Assembly: GCA_949825025.1 (NCBI GenBank)
Contig: OX463781.1
Location: forward strand, 43,951,469-44,015,468
Source of the DNA: Siphlonurus alternatus
Lineage: Eukaryota; Arthropoda; Insecta; Ephemeroptera; Siphlonuridae
Reading direction: 5' to 3'
Length of the DNA: 64,000 nt
Below, piece after piece: positions 14,900 to 26,283 of this stretch. The notes under the pieces are model-generated. The model saw nothing but the letters and a program-made list of their open reading frames with translations. It did not search any database and had not been told where the DNA came from. The translations under genes were made by a program, and so were the position numbers. Each line of letters opens with the position of its first letter. Positions within the stretch are counted from its first letter, which is position 1.

Positions 14900-15223
14900 A
14901 CGTTGGTTTGACGTCACGAACATTTTCCTTTGTCCTCCAATCCTCCAAAACAATACTACTCAACGTTCTTTTATACAGGTTAAGCCACCGATTGGACCAA
15001 AGTTAAAGGGCTTAGCCAATCAGATTCAAGTAATTTTGGCCACATCGTGCCGCGAAATTTTAAATGCGCCCATTATGCAATGCTATTTTTGAAATTTCGT
15101 GGTTCAATTGGGCCTGAAAATTTACCGAAATTGATTCACGAAATGCGTGCGTATCTTAACCTGTATGAAAGAACGTTGATACTAATGAGAGGATCACGAC
15201 GTCACGTGACGTCAAATTAACAG
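14900..15223. mobile_element. Family D MITE (copy 1) interrupted by a hAT-like element
   Basis: The outer ends (TTGGTTTGACGTCACG / CGTGACGTCAAATTAAC) match the intact copy at 24596-24680 once the nested insertion (14961-15178) is removed, including the TTTGTCCTCCAAT block. Both ends contain TGACGTCA. Confidence 0.72.
14961..15178. mobile_element. hAT-like MITE (family C copy 1) nested in family D
   Basis: Inverted ends CAACGTTCTTTTATACAGG / CCTGTATGAAAGAACGTTG are flanked by an 8 bp near-duplication (ATACTACT at 14953-14960, ATACTAAT at 15179-15186). An 8 bp duplication is typical of hAT elements. A related core with ATACAGGTTTTAAGG ends lies at 38611-38767. Confidence 0.72.
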
Positions 15224-15333
15224 TGATTAAGGTCTAAAAATTATTATATTATACACAACCAGTTCAAAAATAAACCAATTGCAGCTAATTAATAGCAATT
15301 AACATTAAAACATCCAATTAAATAAAAAGATAT

Positions 15334-15460
15334 ATAAGGCCTGTTTGTAAACCCTGCTCGGTGTACACTTTCTGCACCCAATCGACCTTATGTACATGGG
15401 ATATAAGGTCGATTGGATGTAGAAAGTGTACACCGAGCAGGGTTTACGAACAGGCCTATA
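15334..15460. mobile_element. Near-perfect hairpin MITE
   Basis: Arms of about 55 bp run from ATAAGGCCTGTTTGTAAACC to its inverse, with only a few mismatches, around a GTACATGGG-type loop near 15397. It is the most stable small hairpin in the window by inspection. Confidence 0.87.
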
Positions 15461-17722
15461 GATTTCCTGAAGAACAATGGCAAAATTAATTTGGAAGTGT
15501 ATATTACGCGTGCATTGAGTTTTTAATTAATATTGTCGCAAATCCATCAAGAAATGGTCTTTCACCTCACTTCAATGTCAAACATCGTGGTGCATGACAG
15601 AACATGTTGAGAGGGTTGCATACTAATGACGTTCACAGGCGTTTATTCTGGTTACATTCAGTTTGCACTTGCTAACATATAATATGACAACTACTACCAG
15701 AACTTGTTACTGAATGCATTAAATAGAACTCTCTATGTAAGTTCATTCACCTTTAATAAATTATTCATGTTTACCAGGTATTAATGAAAACAATTTATAT
15801 TCAATGGGTGTTGTTTTTCACTCAAAAGAGCCAATGTGCATGTTTATAGATTTAAGGTTACAGTTTGAAAAAAAAGCTGGAAAATTTTCAACAGTTAATT
15901 CATATTTAAAAAAAAAAAAATTAAAAACTTAATACATTATTGAAACGGGAATATATAATATAATTAGGAGCAATCTTAAGAAGTTTGCGTGATAAATATT
16001 ATATATAATTATAATTATAGTAATATAAATATTTTGTTTATTGCGTAAATATATTTTTTAAACTCTGACTATAAGTTTGATTAATTTTATCAAAATTTTA
16101 GTATTTATTTTACATCCCCCTTTTCCATATGAGTAGATTTTAACAAGCATATTATAAAATATTTTCAAATTCTCCATGATATATTTTTTTTTAGCTTTCA
16201 TTTTATGGTAAATAAAATAATACCTTATAAATAAATTGTATACAATTTTTTCAGTATTAGAAATAGACAGTACAATAGAGAATTATATCAAGTAGTTATA
16301 ATCTCACTAACCGCATACCCTGTGACGTCATCAAATTGTTTGTTCACCCAAACTATTAACTGTAATATAATATATATTTAACACTACTTGTAAACAATTA
16401 ATTAATTATTGCTAGTTTATTATTTGTTGTCATAGCAACGTGAAACTTCATCTAAGGGAGCATTTCATTCGAGCAAGAAGCAAAGTACCCTGCAAGCTGA
16501 TAATTGAATTCAGAGCACAGAACAAGAGTCAAACATCAGAGTTATTGACCTTAAAATACACAATAATTTGCAACTCTAAATAATATATAAATGATATGCG
16601 TGGTATAGGATATTTAATTAACATGAGACTTGTTTACCGTGCAGAGAGCAATATTTTCAAATTAAATATGTCTAGAAAGAATTTAATTATAGTAAATATA
16701 ATTGTAATGGAGAGGATCTAAAAACAGATTAAAAAACATTATTTATTCATCATTAGTGTATAATTACATCTAGATAATATATATATATATATATAATTAT
16801 ATAAAATTCAGTGGTGTTCACTATACTATTATGAATTTAATTAAAAAGTTGTTATAGAAAGAAAAACCACTTCATGGAAAATTTTGTTTTTACCAAATTA
16901 TTCTCGAATGATTTTTAAGACAAAAATTTTAAAAATTACAATATTGTTACAAAAAACCTGTCAACTATAAAGAGAAACAAAATATGAGTAGACCTTTTTT
17001 TTTAAATGAGAAAGTGTTGATTTCTTATAAAGTTTCATAATGAGCTTAACTTTTTTTAAGCTTAAAGATTTTCTTTAAAACTTTTTTTTATTTTTTATAA
17101 GTACGTAGATGTATAAAGAAGGGTTTTAGGATTTTAATCTTTTGACAAACTTGATTTTAGACGTTCATCAGGTTTACCCCCCCCCCTTCCTTGCACATCA
17201 TATCCACCTGTTGGGAAGAGTTAAACCAACAGCCAGTACCCCTTGCTTACTTTATGTGTCATCAGACATTTTATATTTCCCTTGATTATAATAACTTACA
17301 CATAATACTTTAACAAGACTAATAATGATCATAATAATAATAATAATATAAACTGGTCACTTAACACGCTAACTTTTGTCTCTGAAACATAGCACCTCAT
17401 AATAAAATTATAATCGTTGAAAGGTTAAAATATATGACTTTTTTATTTGTATACAACACAAAAATATAATTAAAATAATTTACATTAAACATGGTAATTA
17501 TTTTCACACGCTTGTTAAATTATACTTAAAACCAATTTATATTTTAATTGTTATCTAATCAAATCGCATTACATTTAAAAGTTAGATTATTGTTGTAAAC
17601 TTAAACAATTAGCAACTTTTTCACGAAATTGAAGAACTGAAGTTTCAAGTAGAGCCTAGTTGAGTCATCAATTAACTAAGAATCTTAATTGCTCTTGCCA
17701 AATCAATATATAATTTGCTGCA
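15461..17722. other. AT-rich intron DNA
   Basis: It contains a solitary TGACGTCA (16323), a short C-run near 17177 and an (ATA)n stretch near 17330. I see nothing else. Confidence 0.5.
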
Positions 17723-18988
17723 TAATGGAGTATCGACTTCATTTTTTTTTATTTGCAGAAATAGATAGAGGGTGCAAAGTTACACTCTTAATAAAATTTG
17801 GCTGAATGTCAGTATATTCCTGATACTGAAATTGACATCTTATATTCAGTGGATTGATACCCCTGAATATTATTCAGGTGTTGGATTTCAGGTGTTAGAA
17901 ACCACTGTCAATTGACACCCTATTTTCAGTGGGTAGCAAGCACTGAAATATTTTCAGTGTTTTCTTAACATTAAAATCATATACGAATTACGAAATTGAG
18001 AATATATCATTTTTTAATTTATACAACAAAATTAAATTTTATTTCTATAGATTTAATAAAATATTCACTTATTATAATTTTATTATACCATGGTACATAA
18101 ATTCCGTTGTAAAAAAAATAAATACAAAAAAATTGTATTTTAATATAAAATTAGCTAGAAATATTATTGACAGTAAATAAAATGTTGAAAAACAACATAA
18201 ATAATATAAATTGATAATTAGACCGATATTATAATACTAATAGCAATTACTAACCTACAACAGGCATGGAGGAGGTTTGGGTAACTGAATTTGCATCTCA
18301 TCTCTTAATAAAAAGTACGATCTCTTAAAAGAAATACGCCACAAAGTATCGTTGCACCTTAGTGAATACAAATATCATAAACTTTTGAACCAATTAGAGA
18401 TATTTCTCGTCGTTTTTCTTCAATTTCATGACATGACGCCATCATCGCGTTCACAAAATTTTCCACTTCAGCTGACTAAATTATATTTACGGTTTGCGTT
18501 CTTCATTTGCTTTTTAATTTCACCTTAATTTTTTTCAGGCTATTAATTTTTTTTTCAGTACATATTTTTATTTTTCAGCACATTTTATTTTTTCAGCATA
18601 TCCTTACACTGGGATATGTAATTGAGGTGTTAAAACATAGAAAATTTTTCGAAACTACTGACAGTCAGTAGTTAAAAATATACTGACATTAATTTCAGCC
18701 AAATTTTATTAAGAGTGTATGCTGGCCTGATATTTTTTTTTTTTCAGATTTTTTAGAGCCCGGGAAGTATTTTTAAAATATTATTGAAAGTCCTTTTTGT
18801 GACGTCACGAGGCGCTTCTCCTTAAGAAAAGGATAGAACTTGCCGCAGCGTAACGTCACAAAAAGGACTTTCAATATTTTTTTAAAAATACTTGCAGGGC
18901 TGTAAAAAATCTGAAAAAAGCCAGGGTAGTAAAATTTTGCACCCTCTATCCATTTCTGCAATAAAAAAATAAGGTCAATACTCCATTA
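17723..18988. mobile_element. Family A TIR element (copy 2), split by a nested element
   Basis: The outer ends TAATGGAGTATCGAC / GTCAATACTCCATTA match the 721-1495 copy, as do GATAGAGGGTGCAAA and its inverse. The left arm is broken at 17782, where a 935 bp element has inserted; the sequence resumes at 18718 as TATGCTGGCCTGAT, equivalent to TATGCTACTCTGAA in copy 1. The ends abut TA on both sides. Confidence 0.85.
17783..18717. mobile_element. TA-target TIR element (family B) nested in family A
   Basis: Inverted ends of at least 24 bp begin CACTCTTAATAAAATTTGGC and are flanked by TA duplicates (17781-17782, 18718-18719). The intact copy of the host element at 721 gives the empty site, which confirms the boundaries. 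The 935 bp interior is rich in TTCAGTG-type short repeats and has no transposase frame. The ends and TA target point to a Tc1/mariner-type non-autonomous element. Confidence 0.85.
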
Positions 18989-19131
18989 CAGTAATTTAAG
19001 AAATATGTGATTTTCCTAAATCACTAATACCGAAAGGGTTTTAAAAAGTGTCTAGCTGTTTACATCGTATTGGCAACGATATGCATTGTATTTGTAAAGT
19101 GAAGGTCAATCGATGCTTCTTTTGTTATCAC

Positions 19132-19617
19132 TAGAGTGCGGAAAAAAGTCAAATTTTTTTCGGAAAATAGGCACCTAAAAATTCAACTTATTTTCGGAAA
19201 ATAGTCTACAAAAAAGTCAATTTTTTTAAAAAATAGTCTATAAAAAATTCACTTTTTTTTAGAAACTGCCGCAAAAAGGCGTTTCAAAAGTGCTATTTAA
19301 AAGTGTGTTTAAAAGTTTTATTTTTTTTTATATTTCTTTACACAGACTTTCCTTACACAGACTGAAGTCTTTGTTTCTTTACTTCCTTTTTTTTTGACAA
19401 TATGTAGAAAAGAGCTGAAATGCACTAGAAATATGTCAAAAAGTCGCAGAAAGTCATGTTTTGCCAAAATAGTCTCAAAATCCAAAAATATAAGTCTAAA
19501 TAGTCATTTTTTATAGGCTCATTTTAATCCACTTCCGGAGATCGGTGGACATCCTAAATGACAACAAAATAGTCCTCATGTGCACAAATAGGCAAAATGA
19601 CTTTTTTCCGCGCTCTA
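19132..19617. mobile_element. hAT-like non-autonomous element
   Basis: Inverted ends TAGAGTGCGGAAAAAAGTCA / TGACTTTTTTCCGCGCTCTA are flanked by an 8 bp near-duplication (GTTATCAC / TTTATCAC). A TAG start and an 8 bp target duplication are characteristic of hAT elements. The interior (486 bp in all) repeats AAAAAGTC and AAATAGTC motifs many times on both sides and has no coding frame. Confidence 0.78.
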
Positions 19618-19625
19618 TTTATCAC

Positions 19626-22600
19626 TCATACTTTGATGCCAAACGTCTTTTATGCTGACATAATCCATATAAAACCTGTTTATATACACTTTTGAAACCC
19701 TCTTTGGTACACTTATCCATGGGTAACTGATTCACAAAAACATTAAAAAGCTTCAAAGACTAAAAGACGTCCCCCCTTCCCCCTCCCCCCCTTCTGTTAA
19801 ATGCTGAGCCAGTTGTCTTACCTCAAGGCAAGGTAGTTTATGGCAAGATAACACTAATTATTTAATTAACTAAGAGAACGCATTGTTTTCTATTAAAATT
19901 AAGTTTCTTTCGTAAGGTTTGTTTTGATTAAACTAAAATAAAATCACACACATAATCTTCACCTTTATAAAATAATAAAAAAAATCTAGAATGCAGTAAA
20001 AAATTTGAGTATATAAATATAATTTTTATCATAAACTAATTAAAAATTAATTATCTTAAAACAATTCTCCTTATATATAATAAACTCTTTAATTAAATTC
20101 TATTAATAACTTGATAAAATTAACCAACGTCATACTTGCAGTAGTATACACGTAGAAATTCTCTAGGCAATATTTGTTATCGTGTTAAATGGTAATTAGT
20201 TCATGCCTTGACCCCTATTGTTATAATGTTTGCATGCTTTCTTCATTTGGTACAGTTCAATTACTTTAACAATCCACACCGGAATTTAAACATTTCTTAG
20301 CCTCACTTTAACTGTAAACTTCATAAAAAAATAATGTTATATGTAATTTATATAAAAATATATATTTAAATATAAATAGGTCATAAAACTTCAGTATATT
20401 GATTATTTCCAGTCCGGTGCTACAGATCAAACGACTGTATTCATTTAGTAAAGAAAGTTAAGAGCAAATAACCTGTACTTTATGATTTTATAGTATATAC
20501 TTGCCTGCCTCCTTCTTGAAAATAAATGATTGTATAATTTTACCCCGTGCAAACAGACCTACATAGTTTATAATATTTATGCTCATGCAAGTAAAACTTA
20601 CGTGCCTTAAATTTAACTACCTTTAATCATAAATCATAACTTATTAGAAACTTTCAGAGGGTTATTTAGTTATAAAAAATAGATGTATATAATTTCAAAC
20701 TTAAAAATATTATAAAGTAAAACTAAAAATTGAATTTGTGTTACTTATTTATTATTATTATTAAATTGTTATTAATTAATGAAATAAGTTTATGCCATTT
20801 GTGACTTGTATTTCTTTTATATTTTTTTAACAATGCTTATTTAATTATAGTTTCATACGTCACGGGTAGTCGGGGTACTTAATTTCCTATTCATTTTTTT
20901 TCTTTTACCTATAATTGTATACTACATTAATTAGTGAACTTAATAAAAATATTTTTTTTTCAAACTTATAACAAAATAGCAAACTTGAAAAAAGAAACAA
21001 CAATAAAATACCCATTGTCTAAATATGAACTGGTACACTTAATTCTTTGAAACAAATGATGACATTAATAGCAGGAAATGTGTACATCCAAATCATTTTA
21101 AATTAGCAAAAGCTTTGCTTCTGCTGTTATCTTAGTCATTATTTTTTTGTCTAAAAATATTGAAGTTCAAAGATAGAGTTCTAAAATAATTATTGTACAT
21201 GCTTAACTCTATCCTTACCACCAAGATAAAAGAGAACGATAGGGTTTACGATGAAAGATCCAGAAGGCATTTATCCCAGCATAATCGTAAACTAGGGGAA
21301 CTTGGAAACTCAAGTTAATATTGACACATTAATTTAGACCCCCACCTACAGATCCTGAATAAGACAGTTGTGCTTTTTCATAGGATAGGTTTTCACTTTG
21401 CAAATCATGTTGGTATAATTCTGATATATATAATATATATATCAAGTAATAATGCGACTCTTAACTGTTCTTAACGATTATTGTCACCGGAAGTTCCGCC
21501 ATCTTTCTTTTATGCACCGCCATCTTCTTTTCATACGCAATACATATGAGTGACAAGAACAAGCACTATTAGGAAAGCAGTGATCAGCACAGTAAAATAT
21601 GTTTTTTTAATAAAATGAATCACTTTAAACACTTTCTCGTGTATTTATTCATCCGTCATCCTTGCAAACATTGAAAAACATTTAAATATGAGTGGTAAAT
21701 AGTTGTACGCTGTTTTGACTCACTAGTCAAAATGACCGCAATTCATTTGTTTTTTCTGCTGAAAAGTGTAAAGTTGTTTTTTGACGATTTGGCAACATTG
21801 TTATCCCATCCAGTTAAGCTACGAGCAGCATTGCCGAATTGTGCAGTTTTTATGAAGGCTTGTATCTCAAAAAGTAAATGGTTATCTATAATTATTATTT
21901 CATCATAATTCTATTTAAAATAATGATTGTTTTTAAGCTAAAATTTGAATCCATTATTCAGTACCATTACGGAGATTGAAATTTGCATTTGATAACATGC
22001 GTTTTTTATATCTCAATTTAAAAAATAATGGCACTGAATTTAGGTGTATTTTATTGCATGAGAATTTTTATTTATTTTTTCTCTATGCAATGCTGAAAAA
22101 TTGGAGTGATTTACCATTTCCTAAGACTAGTGACAATAATCCTTAAAGGAACAACATTATTTCATTTTTTTTTTTTTTTTTTAACTTAAGAAAAAAAAAT
22201 CTTTATATATTGCCTCTGTGATAAAAAAAAATCGGAGCAAAAGAACATAGTTTACACTTATTAAAAAACATGAATGCAACGTTTAATGCAAATGTCTATA
22301 TTTTTTTTTAGTTGAGCAAGTAGATTATCATACTGCTCTTTACATTATAGCTGTCTTATTACATAGAATAAAATTTAAATCCTTTTTCAAATCCATAAAT
22401 ATTTATAGAGCGTACTTATCATTTTTAAAAAAACAAGCTACCTCAAGGGACTTGTTGACTTCTCAAAAGGTTGCATACATTAAAATTCAGTAAAAACGCT
22501 TACATGTTTACTCAAATCGTTTGTGTATGTTTTTCCTTTTTTACAATAATTTACATACCTTTCAAGATAACTTTTCATCATAAAATTTGTACATTTTGTG

Positions 22601-23010
22601 GAAATTTGATCATTTTAGATGCCCACCATGTAAAAACAACCATTTAAATTTCAGAATAAATAATTTAGTGTATATTTCCTATTTTTTTTTTACTTTCATG
22701 CATGCAAACTTATTTCAACCACGGGAAATTTTACTCCCTGTCTTTTTTGATAAAGATAGCTCTAAGAAACAAAGAGATATGCAAATTTCAATATTTGAGA
22801 GGAAGTAAGAAAACCACCATGTATATTAAAATATATAATAAAATTTTAATACAGCAAGCTGTTTTTATAGTATATATTATGGGGTGAGGAATTTTGATCG
22901 GTGTATTGAACTTCGAATTTTATTAACGCACTGATATCTGTCCCCACTTATGGTACCGGGACGCAAGTGGAAAACGTCTGTACCTCCATAAAATTGCAAC
23001 ATTATATTCG
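19626..23010. other. AT-rich intron DNA
   Basis: Nothing is recognisable except a slightly GC-richer patch at 21480-21550 with CACCGGAAGTTCCGCCATCT, and scattered homopolymers. Confidence 0.45.
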
Positions 23011-23206
23011 CACTCAGTTTTTAGATACTTTTATTCTAAGTATTTGGACTACGTTTAAATCACTAGAGAATTTGTACTTAAAAGTGTGAAAAGTACTAGT
23101 TCAATTAGCCCACTTAATTTACTAAATCCTGAATTAGTTTTACTTGTTATCAGTGTGAAAACTTAAGTACTGAAAACCATTATTCAGTATCTAATATTTA
23201 AGAGTG
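23011..23206. mobile_element. Family M MITE (copy 2, diverged)
   Basis: It has CACTCAGTTTTTAGATAC at the left and an imperfect inverse with GTATCTAATATTTAAGAGTG at the right. The ends and the TTTTCAGTACTT block resemble the copy at 10957-11275. The CTCTTAA terminus also resembles family B, so M and B may share an ancestor. Confidence 0.6.
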
Positions 23207-23320
23207 TTTTCTTCAGCTGTGTTATCACTTTTCCTTTAAATTATAGTAAATTATCAACACGTTGCCGACATTTCACCTGCAATAGACATTTTCTCCTTGT
23301 TATCTGTACACTCGGAAGGT

Positions 23321-23625
23321 AATGGACAACTTTCGTGAATATTTTTTGTTGCATTTTTGAATAGAGGACAAGAGGACATGTTATATTGTCAATATTATTT
23401 CAGATTTTTTTGAACTCTCTAACACCCTTAAAATCTCGATGCAAAACGCTGACGTCATAGTCATGCAAATATTTAACACGTAAGCATATTGCATGTCATA
23501 GCGTTTTTCCCTTCGATTTTGAAGGTGTTAAGACTTGAAAAGATGTGAAAAATTTTGACAGTACATAACTGGAATTCTTCTATCCAAATATATGCAATAC
23601 AATTTTATCATAAAGGTTGTCCACT
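23321..23625. mobile_element. Family N palindromic MITE (copy 1)
   Basis: The ends AATGGACAACTTTCGTG and inverse AAAGGTTGTCCACT enclose an imperfect palindrome. The centre holds TGACGTCA (23450), then the POU octamer ATGCAAAT and ATTTAACACG. The same centre is nearly unchanged in the copy near 50125-50345. Confidence 0.75.
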
Positions 23626-23687
23626 GACGGCTGATGGCATCACCAACCATCGTAACTAAGGTTTCCACGTTTTAGAATAAAGGACGT

Positions 23688-23813
23688 GATTCACGAAGCA
23701 GTTAGCCTGGTTCTAGTCGCGTTTAACGAAGGTGGTTTAACACGTAAAACAGATATAGTTAAACGCGGTTAAGCTATACATGGTTAGAAACCTGGCTAAC
23801 TGTTTTGTGAATC
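23688..23813. mobile_element. Family E hairpin MITE (copy 1)
   Basis: It is 126 bp, GATTCACGAAGCAGTTAGCC to its inverse, with TTTAAC/GTTAAA and GGTTTAACACG motifs inside. Further copies lie at 55056-55196 and 62088-62228. Confidence 0.85.
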
Positions 23814-24595
23814 GCAACCATAATTGAGTATGCTCGTAAAACAATTCTTAATCACCTGCTCTGCTCCTACAGTGATAATTGTAGAGAGAAATTCAGGTTT
23901 AAACTTGTAAAGAAATACTTTTACCATTTTATTAATGAAATGTATATTAAAATTAAAATTTATTTTGCAATAAACAAAACTTAATAAAATAGAGTGCAGT
24001 GTGAATGAAAAATAATTAAGAGTATAAATATTGTTTAATATTATTTTGCATCCATTAATTAGCATAATATAGAGATGTTATCCTTGAGAAGGTCAAATTC
24101 ATTTTGTCAAAATAATATCACGTGTATTATTCCCTTGTGTCTTGTTCTTTTTATAGCCTTCGTGACATTTCTAATTACTCTTGTCATGCGGGACTCCTCA
24201 GAAAAGTAACGTGTCTCTAACAGAACACGAAACAATAACTCACACATACTATAGAATGAGTAACGCTATACCCACATACGTTATAGTCTTTTGTTTTCGG
24301 ACAATCGCTTGTTCATGCGACACAAATTTGTTATATATTATTGTCTTGTAATACTTGAAACGTGAACCACGTGATTTATATTTAAAATAAAATATAAAGA
24401 GAATTTATATAAGGGATTTCTTTATTTAAAGTTTTCATTGAAAACAAATTCCCAGTGTACACTTTTAAACATTCAAAACGCTATCCATGGACGTTACACT
24501 GCATGAACTTGATTTCTTGCTGCACTGAAAACTACAGATGAATTGTTAAAAATCTCGTGTCAATTATGATTTTTTAACTGCATGATCGCCCCTTT

Positions 24596-24680
24596 TAAAG
24601 TTGATTTGACGTCACGTGACTCTCCCATTTTATTGTATTGGAGGACAAAGAAAAAGGTTCGTGACGTCAGATCAACTTTA
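24596..24680. mobile_element. Family D MITE (copy 2, intact)
   Basis: An 85 bp element with ends TAAAGTTGATTTGACGTCAC and inverse, a TGACGTCA in each end and GTATTGGAGGACAAAG in the middle. It provides the uninterrupted reference for the 14900-15223 copy. Confidence 0.75.
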
Positions 24681-25819
24681 AGTGACGAGTGACGACTAGT
24701 TTACTAATAGATCAAAATGGGCCCACTTCTTAATTTAAATTTTTTTTAAACATTTTTTTATCCATCATTCTCACGAAAAGTATGTACATTAATGAAAGTT
24801 TAAGACCCTGGAAGTGTTAAATTATAATATTTTTGCTATTATTCAGCAAGACTGATAATTATTTGGTCACAATGTCATAATACATTGAGGAGATAAATCA
24901 GTAAAATCACCAGTGGTCATCCAGGATGTGGTTCCCTCAGTCACTTTAGGTAAATGTCACATGTGAAGTAATTTCCGTTCTCCATTCCATTTTATCCTTC
25001 TGAAGTCCAGTCTCACAAAGGTTAATGACGGTCTCGTAGAATTTAACCTTCTACCTAAACTTATCATCTCTTATTACTTATTACCCCTTTTTCTTACTAG
25101 ACTATTATGAAATAAAAAAAGTATAAAAAATTAAATTAATACAGTGTAACAATGAACAATAACTGTAATATCCTGAACAATGTACCTTTCATGATATCCG
25201 GCTCTATTAAGTAGATTTCCAGGCATTGATAAGCATCGATTTTGTATGAAATATGCATCCTCATACAATACCCCTGATATCTTAATCATAGTGTAAATAA
25301 GGTTTGGCAAATTGTTCAGCTTTAAAGTGGGTTGCCTGATTTAGCAAAATATTGACACAATGTCCGCGAACTACAGTTGATTGCTGATTTGGCTATAAAG
25401 TCTTATTATGAACTTAAGCCCAAGCTACGATGTAATGTGTTTTTTTTTTTTATAAAAACCTTTTGAATTAAATTGAAGCTACCATGTTTGTGTCACTGAT
25501 TTTAAACGCATGCTAAATATATTTACTGAGAAACTAGGTTTTCTTACTACATGTATCATGGCCATGGCTATTAATTATTGATCCAGGGCACTCATTTGAA
25601 TCTTCCATTTTTTTTTATTTTTTTCCAATTATTTTTGTATACTTTTCTCCACGCTAGATATAACCCACCTCAGAGTTATTCCGAGTTATGGTAAATTTAG
25701 ATTATTCTCCTATATCTGCATGCAACATGGCAGGATGCACCATTTGGTCCATATGTTTTCAACATTGTAGCGAACAAGAGTGACATTGACACAACTCAAT
25801 TTTGACTTCGTTTCTAACA

Positions 25820-25991
25820 TACAGTCAAATTAAATTGATATTTCATCCGGAAGTAGCCGGAAGTGTAAAGTTTGCAGCTCTTCTCTTTGTAATTCAGTTT
25901 TGAAACATTGCAGAGTGGTTTGAAGTACAAGTACTGACCCATTTGTGAAATTGTAACACTGAAATGTGAATAGGAAGTAAATTTGACTGTA
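25820..25991. mobile_element. Family J MITE just upstream of a DPR splice acceptor
   Basis: Inverted ends TACAGTCAAATT / AATTTGACTGTA with TA at both edges. It contains two CCGGAAGT motifs (about 25850-25870). It ends about 120 bp before the CAGCAG acceptor of the 26112 exon. Relatives lie at 36118-36384 and 39886-40104. Confidence 0.78.
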
Positions 25992-26111
25992 TGACTGGAC
26001 CTTTGCTGTACTGTGTATAGGTCTTAACTTGGTATGTTTTTACCATAATTATGCTATTTTTACTTTCCCTGATTGTGATGCTGACATATCGTTTGTCCTT
26101 TGTTCTTCCAG

Positions 26112-26283
26112 CAGATCATCAGTTACGATTCTTCTCGCGGAGGCGTGAGCGTCATCACCGAGAAAGGAGACACCACGACGAGCTTCCTGCTAATCCAGAG
26201 AGCTAAGCCCGCGGACTCTGGAAAGTACACGTGCAACCCGTCGAATGCACAACCCAAGTCCATCACCGTTCATGTCCTTAATG
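26112..26283 (+). CDS. DPR-family Ig protein, exon for second half of Ig domain 2
   Basis: This exon encodes about 57 residues: (Q)IISYDSSRGG, then VSVITEKGDTTTSFLLIQRA, the Ig F-strand motif DSGKYTC with the second disulphide cysteine, and SITVHVLNG. The YDSxRGGxSVITEKGD block is diagnostic of DPR proteins. The left boundary is a tandem acceptor CAGCAG. Splicing after the first CAG (exon from 26112) inserts a Gln, while splicing after the second (from 26115) does not; the shorter form gives the spacing I recall for DPR relatives. The exon ends with one base of a Gly codon before the donor GTGAGG, which matches the next exon's phase. A MITE ends about 120 bp upstream of the acceptor. Without the other exons this stretch reads as a small ORF running into the intron. 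Confidence 0.95.
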
